Shown here one piece after another: positions 22,327 to 30,951 of a stretch of DNA of 34,187 nt. The notes under the pieces are model-generated. The model was not told the DNA's origin. It saw only the letters and a list, made by a program, of their open reading frames with translations, and did no database searches. Made by a program: the position numbers and the translations under genes. The stretch's first letter is position 1; each line of letters begins with the position of its first letter. The stretch comes from an uncultured Eubacteriales bacterium (GTDB lineage: Bacteria > Bacillota > Clostridia > Peptostreptococcales > Anaerovoracaceae), in NCBI GenBank assembly GCA_910583765.1, contig CAJTYS010000041.1, forward strand, positions 1-34,187. The letters are read 5' to 3'.

Positions 22327-23358
22327 CTAGCTAGAAATGAGCTTTATTTTAGGGCTTAGGCAATCAATGGCAATTTGTATGGTGCCATGAAGATACTCGT
22401 CGTTATAATTTTCTAGAACCACAAATTCAGGAAGAGAAAAATCAGTAAAAAGTGATTGGCAGTGTTGATAAAGCCGCTCAACATTCTCTTCGTTAAAACG
22501 CTTTCCCATAAAAACCAGAATGGAAGGATTGATGGTTGAGATGATAGCGGCAATATTGAAGATTGTCTCGTGAATCAAAGTTTTATCTTCCTCATCCATG
22601 TCTAACTTGCTGTTTACGAATCCTTCAGAAACATACCCTAACTCTCCCTCCATGTTAAAGCTCCCTTTATATATCTGATTGCCAATGACAAATCCAGCAC
22701 CAGTTGGCTTGTCAATGGGTGAGAGAATCGCGGCAACGATTTTTCCAGAGAGTTCCGGGTGGAGCGAGTAGTAACCGTAAACGCTGATCGCCGGACTGCG
22801 ATCTATACCTACCTTTAAATTGTATTTCTCAGACAAGAGATTTACAAAATTGATTCCATTCAATTCTTCAATATCATTCTTTGTTATGCAGCCGTTTTTA
22901 TCCACGATCCCTGGGACGCCGATGCCTGCGGCCTGGATATTCGGGTATTTATCCATCAGCTTGCCGATCAAATCAACAATGACATCCGAATTAATGGAAT
23001 CATAAGTTTGCATTCGTTCTTCCATGACTTCGCCAGTAAGATTGGAAATCGCATATTGAAGAAATTTCGTGTTTGATTCAGAACGGATGGTCAGAGCAAT
23101 GACCATGGAATAATTTTTGTTATAGATATATTTTCTCGCAGGTCTGCCCGCATTGTTGTTTTCCAGTTCTCCTTCTAGAACCAGACCATCCTTTAATAGT
23201 TTTTTGATCAAATTCCCGCATGTGGCGACACTTAATCCTGTTGCTTTGGAAATTTGCATGCAGGTCGCGGAATTTAAGTCTTGCAGCGTGGTGATCACTA
23301 AATTCGTATTAGATTCTTTTACCCTAATCGTGTTATTGGTTAGAATCGGTTTATTCAT
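22327..23358 (-). CDS. ROK-family transcriptional regulator with degenerate sugar-kinase domain
   Basis: The 343-residue protein has an N-terminal winged helix-turn-helix (about 16-75: SATCMQISKATGLSVATC, LIKKLLKDGLVLEGE, then AGRPARKY). A ROK-fold domain follows (ALTIRSE, GIGVPGIVDKNG, GELGYVSEGF). Two usual ROK features are missing: the DxGGTK phosphate motif and the CxCGxxGCxE zinc site. It is thus unlikely to phosphorylate sugar, and may bind another ligand. It is divergent from the mutase/dehydrogenase operon and is its likely regulator, with a palindrome between them. An AAGGAGAT site precedes ATG 23358. A minus-strand TGGTAGAAT (extended -10, hexamer at 23432-23437) could drive it. Confidence 0.8.
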   Translation of the reverse strand: MNKPILTNNTIRVKESNTNLVITTLQDLNSATCMQISKATGLSVATCGNLIKKLLKDGLVLEGELENNNAGRPARKYIYNKNYSMVIALTIRSESNTKFLQYAISNLTGEVMEERMQTYDSINSDVIVDLIGKLMDKYPNIQAAGIGVPGIVDKNGCITKNDIEELNGINFVNLLSEKYNLKVGIDRSPAISVYGYYSLHPELSGKIVAAILSPIDKPTGAGFVIGNQIYKGSFNMEGELGYVSEGFVNSKLDMDEEDKTLIHETIFNIAAIISTINPSILVFMGKRFNEENVERLYQHCQSLFTDFSLPEFVVLENYNDEYLHGTIQIAIDCLSPKIKLISS

Positions 23359-23528
23359 AATCAGTAAAATCTCCTTTTTATTTATGTGTTGTGTATTGCC
23401 TGGCTGCCATTCATAAGATTGAACACTGCCTATTCTACCATGATTTTCAGCCAGATTACATAACAGAAATACTACTTTTATAGACAGTATAACATATTTT
23501 GTAAAACTGTTGGCGTAGATTGAAAAAA

Positions 23529-23557
23529 TATATATAATAAATTATTTATTATATATA
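23529..23557. promoter_or_regulatory. 29-bp perfect AT-rich palindrome, likely regulator binding site
   Basis: Two 13-base arms (TATATATAATAAA 23529-23541 and its complement 23545-23557) surround a 3-base centre. It lies between the divergent regulator and the lpdA promoter, 27 bases upstream of the -35. ROK repressors such as NagC and XylR bind AT-rich inverted repeats with TTATTT-like half sites, and the centre of this palindrome has that form. In such AT-rich DNA some symmetry arises by chance, but not 13 of 13 pairs lightly. Confidence 0.55.
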
Positions 23558-23583
23558 AAATTAAAAATATAATAAAATAAAGA

Positions 23584-23612
23584 TTGACAGAACAACAGGA
23601 GAGTGTTATATT
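23584..23612 (+). promoter_or_regulatory. Promoter of the dehydrogenase/mutase operon
   Basis: A perfect TTGACA (23584-23589), a 17-base spacer and TATATT (23607-23612). The leader is about 75 nt, AT-rich, with a GGAGAGGAG ribosome site before ATG 23692. Confidence 0.8.
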
Positions 23613-23691
23613 ATTGTTAGTTATTAAAATAAATATAAAAAGTTAAATAAAAACAGGAAGGCGCAAACAAAAAAAGTGGAGAGGAGTTCAT

Positions 23692-25089
23692 ATGTTTTAC
23701 GATTTAGTGGTACTGGGCGCGGGCCCAGGAGGATATGTAAGCGCGATCAAAGCAGCGCAGATGGGCGCGAAGGCAGCGATCATTGAAAAGAACAAAGTCG
23801 GCGGTACCTGCCTGAACGTAGGGTGCGTTCCCACAAAGGCTCTCATGAAGAATGTGGAAATCCTTCATTACATAGAGGCAGGCAAAAAAAGAGGCATTAA
23901 AATCGATGGCCAGATTGTGCTTGACTATGCAAAAGCGGTAAAGGCCAAGGATAAGGCTGTAAAGCAGCTGGTAAACGGCGTGACCGGATTGTTGGCCTCA
24001 AATGAAATCGATTTGTACCAGGGAACGGCTGCTGTGAAGGCAGACAAAACCATCGAAATTAAAAAGGCCGATGGGACAAAAGCTACGATCCAGTGTGCAA
24101 AGCTGATTATCGCCACAGGCTCATCCCCGAAGATGCCGCCGATTCCAGGCGCTGATCTTGCGGGTGTGGAAACCAGCGAAGGGATGCTGAGAATCACCGA
24201 AGTGCCAGAGCGCCTGGTAGTGATCGGGGCAGGCGTCATTGGCTGTGAAATGGCCACTGTGTTTCACGCTTATGGCAGCAAAATCACCATGGTCGAGATG
24301 CTGGACCGGCCGGTAGCCATGCTGGATCAGGACGTGTCCGGATATATGGAGGGCATCCTGACGCAGATGGGAATCGACCTCAGACTCGGCAGACAGGTAA
24401 AGGGAATCACTAAAAACGCGAACGATGAACTGGAAGTGACGATTGCGGATCAGGAAGGAAACGAAGAAACGATCCAGGGAGACAAGGTTCTGGTTTCAAT
24501 CGGAAGAGCTCCGAACGCAGAGGGCCTTGAAGAGTTGGGACTTGAAATGGACAGAGGGTTTATTGCGATAAATGATCACTTGGAAACGAGTGTGAAGGGT
24601 GTCTATGCGATCGGCGATGTGACAGGCAAGAAACAGCTGGCACATGTTGCTTCAGAAATGGGCATCTGGGCCGCGGAAAACGCTTTGGGTCAAGACAAGG
24701 CCATGGATCTAAGCATTGTGCCAAGCTGCATCTACACCATCCCCGAAGTCGGTTCCGTTGGTCTGTCCGAAAGGGAAGCAAAGGAACAGGGATATGAGAT
24801 CGCAGTAGGAAAATTTCCTCTGGTTGCCTGCGGCAAAGCAGTGGCCACGGGAGATACCGAAGGCATGTTCAAAATCATTTCCCACAGCGAGACGAGAAAA
24901 ATACTGGGAGCGCACCTGGTGGGAAAGAGCGCCACAGAGCTTGTGGCAGAAATGGCAGCGTATATGAAGATGGGAGCCACCATAGATGATGTCATAGATA
25001 CCATCCATGCGCATCCGACCATTTCCGAATCCATCGCGGAGGCGGCAAGAGATACTGACGGCCATGCGATCCATATGCCGAAAAAATAG
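23692..25089 (+). CDS. lpdA: Dihydrolipoamide dehydrogenase (E3)
   Basis: E3 reoxidises dihydrolipoamide of 2-oxoacid dehydrogenase complexes with NAD+ through FAD. The 465-residue protein has the FAD site GAGPGGYVS (9-17), the redox disulfide C40/C45 in GGTCLNVGC, the NAD-binding GAGVIGCEMA, the second FAD motif YAIGDVTG, and the catalytic pair H441/E446 in HAHPTISE. Unlike some E3 proteins of acetoin and pyruvate systems it carries no N-terminal lipoyl domain. It is first in the seven-gene operon and lies 11 bases before the hydantoinase-type gene. Confidence 0.93.
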   Translation: MFYDLVVLGAGPGGYVSAIKAAQMGAKAAIIEKNKVGGTCLNVGCVPTKALMKNVEILHYIEAGKKRGIKIDGQIVLDYAKAVKAKDKAVKQLVNGVTGLLASNEIDLYQGTAAVKADKTIEIKKADGTKATIQCAKLIIATGSSPKMPPIPGADLAGVETSEGMLRITEVPERLVVIGAGVIGCEMATVFHAYGSKITMVEMLDRPVAMLDQDVSGYMEGILTQMGIDLRLGRQVKGITKNANDELEVTIADQEGNEETIQGDKVLVSIGRAPNAEGLEELGLEMDRGFIAINDHLETSVKGVYAIGDVTGKKQLAHVASEMGIWAAENALGQDKAMDLSIVPSCIYTIPEVGSVGLSEREAKEQGYEIAVGKFPLVACGKAVATGDTEGMFKIISHSETRKILGAHLVGKSATELVAEMAAYMKMGATIDDVIDTIHAHPTISESIAEAARDTDGHAIHMPKK

Positions 25090-25100
25090 GGTGGCGCCTC

Positions 25101-26759
25101 ATGGCTTATGTAATAGGGATCGATACAGGCGGGACTTATACGGACGCGGTATTGCTTGACGCAAAAAGGAAACCTCCCCAGATCATAAAAAAAGCGAAGG
25201 CCTTTACCACCCACGACCAGCTGGAGATAGGGATCAGGGAAAGCGTTTTCCGGCTGCGTCTAGGCGGAGCGGATATTCCGCTGATTGATAAGGTCGTGTT
25301 ATCAACGACTCTGGCTACCAACGCCATTGTGGAAGGAAACCTTCATAAGGTTGGAGTCATTATAGTAGGTGACATGCCTAAAGGAAAAATCGCTTCAGAA
25401 TATGTGAGGCAGGTGCCTGGTAAGATCAATATCAAGGGCAGGATGCTGGTGAACGTCAACAAAGAAGAAACCCTGCGGGCGCTTGAGGATCTGCGGCCCC
25501 GGGTTCAGGCCATCGCGGTGTCCGGCGCGTCCAGCGTAAGAAATCCCATGTTGGAACAGGAGGTTCGGGACATTGTGCGGGGCGCGTGTGACTTGCCGGT
25601 AATGTGCGGGCACGAGTTCGTAAGCGAGCTGGGGTACCTGGAACGGACAAACACGGTGGCCATAAATGCGGGACTGCTGCCCATCATAAACAGATTTTTG
25701 GAGGCTATTAAAAACGTGTTGCGCGACTTTAACATCCTAGCGCCGATTTTTGTGGTAAAAGGCAATGGAAGCATCGCCACAGAACGATCGATTTCTGAAC
25801 GGCCCATTGAAACAGCCCTGTCCGGGCCGGCGGCAAGCATGATCGGCGCCATTAATCTTACGGGAATCAAAGACGCGGTGGTTTCTGACATGGGCGGGAC
25901 CACCACTGACACGGGCATCGTTCAAAATCAGCGGGTGGCGCTTTCTAAAGACGGCGCCAAGATCGGAGACTGGAGACTGAAGATAAAATCAGCGAAGCTG
26001 TATACGTCAGGTCTTGGGGGAGACAGCCAGATCAGAGATGACAATGGCGATTTCCATATCGGGCCAAAACGGGTTCTTCCGGCGTGCAGAGGCGGTCCTG
26101 ATATAACGCCTACGGATCTGACGCACGTCAGCGGTGAGTTTGATCAGTGGGATACCGAGCTGGCAAAAGCGGCGGTCGCAAGGGCTGCGGGAAACCGTTT
26201 TCTGTCAGTGGAGGAATACGCCAAACACGCGGAAAACGCTGTGGTGAAAAAGATACTTGACGAAAGTATTGGGCCATATAAAGGCTATGACCTTCCCATA
26301 TGCGCGATCGGCGCGCCTGCGGGGTCATGGTACGCGAAAGTAAGAGATCAATATGATTTTGAACTAATCATACCGGAACACTACGATGTGGCCAACGCAG
26401 TGGGAGCGGCTACTGCGGGAATACAGGAATCCGCGGAGGCCATTGTGCGGCCAGGAGAAGAGGGCCGGGGATATTTGGTGCATACAGAAAAGGGCAGATT
26501 TTTCATTATGGACAGGTTGGAAGCTGTAAGAAAGGCGGTGATGATATCCATAGAGCATGCGCAGGCAGCAATAATCAATCAAAATTTGGAAGTGGATCAG
26601 ACGGAAATCAGCTGCACAGACGCATATATGGAACAGGGCAGACTGAAGCGCAGGGAATTTAGGATTTACGCGCTTTCGGATTTAAAAGAAATAAAGGACT
26701 ATGAAGCATATGTGGAGACCAGGATCAAGGTTTCCGCAAATGGAAAAAATTTTATTTAA
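25101..26759 (+). CDS. Short hydantoinase A/oxoprolinase-type ATPase
   Basis: The 552-residue protein has the ASKHA-fold nucleotide motifs of the HyuA family: DTGGTYTD (8-15) and SDMGGTTTDTGIV (D263 region), with SALSGPAAS between them. Family members use ATP to activate a cyclic amide or ketone. Usual HyuA is about 680-700 residues and works with a HyuB subunit; this one is shorter and no hyuB is present. It lies between E3 and E1 alpha, next to a B12 protein. Reactivases of B12 enzymes (glutamate mutase GlmL, diol dehydratase reactivase) share the same ATPase fold. A reactivase role is my inference; a true amidohydrolase or carboxylase-type activator is the alternative. Confidence 0.75.
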   Translation: MAYVIGIDTGGTYTDAVLLDAKRKPPQIIKKAKAFTTHDQLEIGIRESVFRLRLGGADIPLIDKVVLSTTLATNAIVEGNLHKVGVIIVGDMPKGKIASEYVRQVPGKINIKGRMLVNVNKEETLRALEDLRPRVQAIAVSGASSVRNPMLEQEVRDIVRGACDLPVMCGHEFVSELGYLERTNTVAINAGLLPIINRFLEAIKNVLRDFNILAPIFVVKGNGSIATERSISERPIETALSGPAASMIGAINLTGIKDAVVSDMGGTTTDTGIVQNQRVALSKDGAKIGDWRLKIKSAKLYTSGLGGDSQIRDDNGDFHIGPKRVLPACRGGPDITPTDLTHVSGEFDQWDTELAKAAVARAAGNRFLSVEEYAKHAENAVVKKILDESIGPYKGYDLPICAIGAPAGSWYAKVRDQYDFELIIPEHYDVANAVGAATAGIQESAEAIVRPGEEGRGYLVHTEKGRFFIMDRLEAVRKAVMISIEHAQAAIINQNLEVDQTEISCTDAYMEQGRLKRREFRIYALSDLKEIKDYEAYVETRIKVSANGKNFI

Positions 26760-26785
26760 GGTGATTTAAAAAGGAGGTAAGCTTA

Positions 26786-27787
26786 ATGGCAGTTCCAAAA
26801 GAGAGAGCATTGGATATTTACAAGACAATGCAGAGGATCAGACTTTTTGAAAAACAAGCGTCAAGGAGTTTCGCAGAAGGCGTTGTCCAGGGATTCATTC
26901 ATCTATATATCGGTGAAGAAGCCATTGCTACAGGCGTATGCGCAAACCTGAATGACAGCGACTACATTACCAGCACCCACAGAGGTCATGGACACATCAT
27001 CGCCAAAGGCGCGGATCTGAACAAGATGATGGCCGAGCTTTGTGGAAGAGAAACCGGATATTGTCATGGTAAAGGCGGTTCTATGCACATTACCGACACG
27101 GACATCGGCGTTCTCGGTGCGAACGGTATTGTGGGCGGCGGATTTACCCTTGCCTGCGGTGCGGGGATCACGGCGCAGATGAAAAAGAACAATGCCGTAT
27201 GCGTATGCTTCTTTGGTGATGGCTCAACAGGCGTAGGCGCCTTTCATGAAGCGATGAATCTGGCCAGTGTATGGAAATTACCAGTGGTGTTCGTATGTGA
27301 AAACAATGGATATGGCATCAGTACTGCGTGCAGGAGAGACTCGTCCTATACCAACCCGAGCATGGCTTGCAAAACAGTGGCCGATAGAGCGCTGGCCTAT
27401 GGAATGAAAGCCTTCGTGGTGGACGGAAACAATGTCAACGATGTATACGACCGCTCCAAAGAGGCGATCGAGTACGCAAGGGCGGGCAATGGTCCGGTGT
27501 TCATCGAATGTAACACATACAGATGGGACACCCATTTTGTGGGAGACACCGATAATTACAGACTCCCCGAAGAGCTGGCGATCTGGAAAGAAAAGTGCCC
27601 GATCAAGACCTTCGGTACATACTTGAAGTTTATGAAGCTGGCTGACGATGAGCAGCTCAAGGCAATCGAAAAAGAAGCCAAGGCAGAAGTAAAAGCAGCT
27701 CTCAAGTTCGCGGAGGACAGTCCGTTCCCAGCACCTGAAAACGCTGTCAAAGATGTTTACACAGATATCGTAGAGGAGGGAAGATAA
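26786..27787 (+). CDS. 2-oxoacid/acetoin dehydrogenase E1 component, alpha subunit
   Basis: E1 alpha binds thiamine diphosphate and, with the beta subunit, decarboxylates a 2-oxo acid or cleaves acetoin, passing the acyl group to lipoate. The 333-residue protein has LYIGEEAIATGV, HRGHGH, GKGGSMHI and the thiamine diphosphate motif GDGSTGVG...NN (FFGDGSTGVGAFHEAM, then CENNGYGIS). The pattern is closest to acetoin dehydrogenase-type E1 alpha (GSMHITD), but the substrate cannot be fixed. A strong AAGGAGG site precedes the ATG. The next gene starts one base after the stop. Confidence 0.9.
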   Translation: MAVPKERALDIYKTMQRIRLFEKQASRSFAEGVVQGFIHLYIGEEAIATGVCANLNDSDYITSTHRGHGHIIAKGADLNKMMAELCGRETGYCHGKGGSMHITDTDIGVLGANGIVGGGFTLACGAGITAQMKKNNAVCVCFFGDGSTGVGAFHEAMNLASVWKLPVVFVCENNGYGISTACRRDSSYTNPSMACKTVADRALAYGMKAFVVDGNNVNDVYDRSKEAIEYARAGNGPVFIECNTYRWDTHFVGDTDNYRLPEELAIWKEKCPIKTFGTYLKFMKLADDEQLKAIEKEAKAEVKAALKFAEDSPFPAPENAVKDVYTDIVEEGR

Positions 27788-27788
27788 G

Positions 27789-28760
27789 ATGAAAGAAGTA
27801 TTTTTCTCAGAAGCAATCGCCGCTGCCATCAGAAATGAAATGGCCAGAGATGAATCCGTATATATCCTCGGAGAAGATATCGGCATCTATGGGGGTAGCT
27901 TTGGGGCCACGGCGGGCTTGTACGATGAATTCGGTCCTGAGCGAGTCAAGGACACTCCGATTTCCGAAATGGCGATCATGGGTTCCAGCGCGGGCGCGGC
28001 GGTCACGGGCATGAGGCCGATCGCGGAGATCATGTACGATGATTTTCTGGGCTGCTGCATGGATCAGCTGATGAACCAGGCGGCGAAGTTCAGATATATG
28101 TACGGCGGCAGAGTGACCGTTCCTATGGTCGTCAGATGCGCGTGCGGCGGTTATGTGACAGGCGCAGCGCAGCATTCCCAGAGCATTGAAGGGATGCTGG
28201 CTCATATCCCAGGGCTGAAAGTGGCGTATCCGTCAAACCCGCAGGACGCGAAGGGGCTGCTGATTGCGGCCATCAGAGATGACAATCCTGTGGTTTTCCT
28301 GGAACATCAGACTTTTTACGGAGTCAAGGGCGAGATCACAGAAGATTTTGAACCGATTCCTCTTGGAAAAGGCAAGATCGTGAGAGAAGGCAGTGACGTG
28401 ACAGTGGTGGCCACAGGCGTGCAGGTCGGCAAGGCCATGGAAGCCGCTGAACAGCTGGCCGCCGAGGGTACAAGCGTTGAGGTGATTGACCCTAGATGCT
28501 TATATCCACTAGATAAAGAGCTGATCTACGGCTCAGTGGAAAAGACAGGAAAGATCGTAATCGTCACGGAAGAGTGCAAGCGGGGCGCATGGTCAGGAGA
28601 GCTGGCTTCCAGGATCGCCGAAGACCGGTTCGAGGCACTGAAAAAACCTATCGTAAGAGTCGGGGCGCTGGATACGCCGGTTCCGTTCTCTCAGCCCCTG
28701 GAACATTACATGCTGCCGCAGACAGAATACATCGTATCTGCGATTCAGTCAGTTTTATAA
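27789..28760 (+). CDS. 2-oxoacid/acetoin dehydrogenase E1 component, beta subunit
   Basis: The 323-residue beta subunit completes the E1 active site and forms an alpha2-beta2 tetramer. Visible family motifs are VYILGEDIGIYGGSFG, RVKDTPISEMA, GMRPIAEIMYDDF, the central VYFLEHQ-like PVVFLEHQTFYG, VIDPRCLYPLD and PFSQPLEHYMLP. It starts one base after E1 alpha with GAGGAGGG in the end of that gene, giving equal expression. No gene name is given because the acceptor substrate (pyruvate, acetoin, branched or other oxo acid) is unknown. Confidence 0.9.
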   Translation: MKEVFFSEAIAAAIRNEMARDESVYILGEDIGIYGGSFGATAGLYDEFGPERVKDTPISEMAIMGSSAGAAVTGMRPIAEIMYDDFLGCCMDQLMNQAAKFRYMYGGRVTVPMVVRCACGGYVTGAAQHSQSIEGMLAHIPGLKVAYPSNPQDAKGLLIAAIRDDNPVVFLEHQTFYGVKGEITEDFEPIPLGKGKIVREGSDVTVVATGVQVGKAMEAAEQLAAEGTSVEVIDPRCLYPLDKELIYGSVEKTGKIVIVTEECKRGAWSGELASRIAEDRFEALKKPIVRVGALDTPVPFSQPLEHYMLPQTEYIVSAIQSVL

Positions 28761-28790
28761 ATAAAAATAAGAATTTAGGAGGAAATAAAA

Positions 28791-29054
28791 ATGGCAACAT
28801 TGATTAAAATGCCGAAAATGGGCGCGACAATGACAGAAGGTACTTTGACAAAGTGGATCGTCAAGGAAGGCGACACTGTAGAAGAAGGCGACGCGATCTT
28901 TGAAGTGGAAACGGATAAGCTTTCCAATGAAATCGAATCTTATGACGATGGCACCATTTTAAAGATCTTAGTAGAAGAAGGAACGACTGTGGAATGCCAG
29001 ACTCCTGTAGCGGTCATTGGAGAAGAGGGAGAAGACTTCTCGGATCTGCTATAG
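28791..29054 (+). CDS. Free-standing lipoyl domain protein
   Basis: The 87-residue protein is a single lipoyl domain: MPKMGATMTEGTL at the start, the lipoyl lysine K43 in VETDKLSNEIES, a GTILKILVEEG turn and a short acidic end (EEGEDFSDLL). In normal E2 proteins this domain is fused to a subunit-binding and a catalytic domain; here translation stops after it. A GGAGG site lies 8 bases before ATG. It should act as a swinging carrier between E1, E2 and E3, like GcvH in the glycine cleavage system. The B12-protein gene separates it from the E2 catalytic gene. Confidence 0.92.
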   Translation: MATLIKMPKMGATMTEGTLTKWIVKEGDTVEEGDAIFEVETDKLSNEIESYDDGTILKILVEEGTTVECQTPVAVIGEEGEDFSDLL

Positions 29055-29092
29055 GGCGAGGCAAGGAACAAGGTAAAAGGATTTGACCGTAA

Positions 29093-30874
29093 ATGAGTAG
29101 AATTTTAGACCAAACAAACAGAGAATATTTGGCAAGTCTGATACCGGAAGACATCCCTGATTGGAAAGAATCCTGGCAGTGGGGATACGAAGCGGGCAAA
29201 GAGATTCAGATCGAAGAAACCCCGTTCATGAAGAAATACGGAGTGAAAAGCGAGGCTGAATACCGCCTTCGGGAAGCTGCGGCAGGGAGAATGACCTGGC
29301 AGGTGAACATGGGGCTCGCTAGTGTGGATGATGAAGTCACGGGTCTCAAGGAGCTGGAAACATTCAACCAGGAGACAGGTCTTAAAATCAGTTTCTGTCA
29401 CCAGTTACCAAAAAACATCGTAGGAACGCCCAAGGATAAACGCCAGGGCATTCCTACGGGTGTGGGTTTTGAACTGAACGAGTATGAAGACTGGCACCGC
29501 ATCGCGCACGCGTCCACCATACAGCCGATCTTTGGCGACAATCACCTGGGTTATCCCAATTCTGTGGAGACCACCATCAATTGCCTCAAAGCCGGATGCA
29601 AATATCAGGGAATGTTTTGCATGTTTCATCAGGTGGCGCCAGGGTGCCCAGATGAAATCTGGAACATGAACGAAGTCATAAAGGCGGTGGGAATCTGCGC
29701 GGCGAAACATGACGAGGACGTGATCATCGCTTCCAATATGGATGACGGACTCCCTGCCTACTGCATGGATCTCGCCTCATACCTGGCCTATGCCAAATGG
29801 GAGAGATATGTGGTCGAGGATCTTTGTAAAGCAAGATATGCCATGAGTTTTGGCAATCTGACCAGCGATCTGATCCAAAAGGCTTCCATGTGGCTGGCGG
29901 CAAGCGACACCTTCAGCAAGGACGACCAGCCGGGCATTGAATTTATTTATCCCAACACAGTGGATCACTGGGATCATCACTTGCATTCCAATTATGGATT
30001 TCAGATCCCAGAAGGGCTGATGGTCACCCTAGTTGAAAGAAAGTACAAGACCGGAGCCTCGTTTCTAGCTGTCCCTATTTCAGAAAAGGTAGCGATCCCT
30101 ACGGTTCCGGAGATGCTGGATATGCAGGGAGCCCTGCAGAGAACGGCGGAATCAGCGCCTTATTATGAAAAGCTCATCAACTGGGATGTTGTGGAAGAAA
30201 CCAGAGATCGAATCAAAGAGTTTTCAGAAGTGATGTTCCAAAATTTCATGACTGGCATGAAAGAAGCGGGCATTGACATTACCAATCCCATAGAAATGAT
30301 GGTGGTGCTGAAAAAGATGGATCCCACCAAGTTCGAGCAGCTGTTCCATCCTTCAATCGTACAAGAGGGGAAAGAACGGGTGGAGCCTGTCTTGCCTGCG
30401 GCGTTGTGGTCCTTTTCCGAGAAAATGGCTCTGGAAATCATCAATGATTTGAAGGACACAGAATATGCGGAGAACATCAAAGGAAAGAGCGTTTGCGTAG
30501 CTTCCGGCGATCTGCATTACTTCGGGCTGTATGTCATGACCAGAGTGCTTGAGGCCCTGGGTGCGGACGTTCTGTATGGCGGCAACTCCCTTGACGCAGT
30601 CGATGTCCTGGATCTTGCGGACGAATACGGGGTGGACACGCTCTGTGTCAGCCTGCATAATGGGCAGGCACTGGGTTACGCACAGCTGCTCAAACAACTG
30701 GCTGAGGAGAGAGGCCGTGAATATCATTTTTATCTAGGAGGGCTTTTGACGAGCTTTATCCATGAAGATGACGAAACGCCTTCCGATGTGACAGCGAATA
30801 TAGAAGAAATGGGACTGCGCACATCGACTTCTGTTGAAGAGCTAGTAAAAATGCTTGCCGGGCAGAAGGAATAA
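29093..30874 (+). CDS. Cobalamin-dependent mutase-like protein (C-terminal B12 domain)
   Basis: The 593-residue protein ends in a B12-binding domain (about 460-590) with D473-L-H475-Y-F-G478, matching the DxHxxG motif whose His binds cobalt, then GADVLYGGNSLD, VSLHNGQAL and YLGGLL. The first ~450 residues are probably a TIM-barrel-like catalytic region rich in conserved-looking aromatic, His and Cys stretches (QPIFGDNHLGYPNS, NTVDHWDHHLHSN). I do not recognise a specific mutase: methylmalonyl-CoA mutase motifs are absent. The size and single-chain order (catalytic part, then B12 domain) resemble 2-methyleneglutarate mutase, and the fold is reminiscent of glutamate mutase. Start ATG 29093 has only a weak AAAGG upstream. 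Substrate unknown. Confidence 0.7.
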   Translation: MSRILDQTNREYLASLIPEDIPDWKESWQWGYEAGKEIQIEETPFMKKYGVKSEAEYRLREAAAGRMTWQVNMGLASVDDEVTGLKELETFNQETGLKISFCHQLPKNIVGTPKDKRQGIPTGVGFELNEYEDWHRIAHASTIQPIFGDNHLGYPNSVETTINCLKAGCKYQGMFCMFHQVAPGCPDEIWNMNEVIKAVGICAAKHDEDVIIASNMDDGLPAYCMDLASYLAYAKWERYVVEDLCKARYAMSFGNLTSDLIQKASMWLAASDTFSKDDQPGIEFIYPNTVDHWDHHLHSNYGFQIPEGLMVTLVERKYKTGASFLAVPISEKVAIPTVPEMLDMQGALQRTAESAPYYEKLINWDVVEETRDRIKEFSEVMFQNFMTGMKEAGIDITNPIEMMVVLKKMDPTKFEQLFHPSIVQEGKERVEPVLPAALWSFSEKMALEIINDLKDTEYAENIKGKSVCVASGDLHYFGLYVMTRVLEALGADVLYGGNSLDAVDVLDLADEYGVDTLCVSLHNGQALGYAQLLKQLAEERGREYHFYLGGLLTSFIHEDDETPSDVTANIEEMGLRTSTSVEELVKMLAGQKE

Positions 30875-30951
30875 CGAACACGTCATCTGAGCACGGGAAT
30901 CAATTGCCTGGTTTCTCTCGTGCGAAAGATCGATTACAAAGGAGAAACACA

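Noticed and set aside
23521..23660. Possible origin-like AT-rich region
   Set aside because: The AT-richness is explained by a palindrome and promoter between divergent genes; no DnaA-box cluster or iterons were seen.
29093..30874. Methylmalonyl-CoA mutase or methionine synthase as the identity of the B12 protein
   Set aside because: The characteristic methylmalonyl-CoA mutase substrate motifs and the methyltransferase domains of MetH are not visible; only the generic B12 domain is secure.
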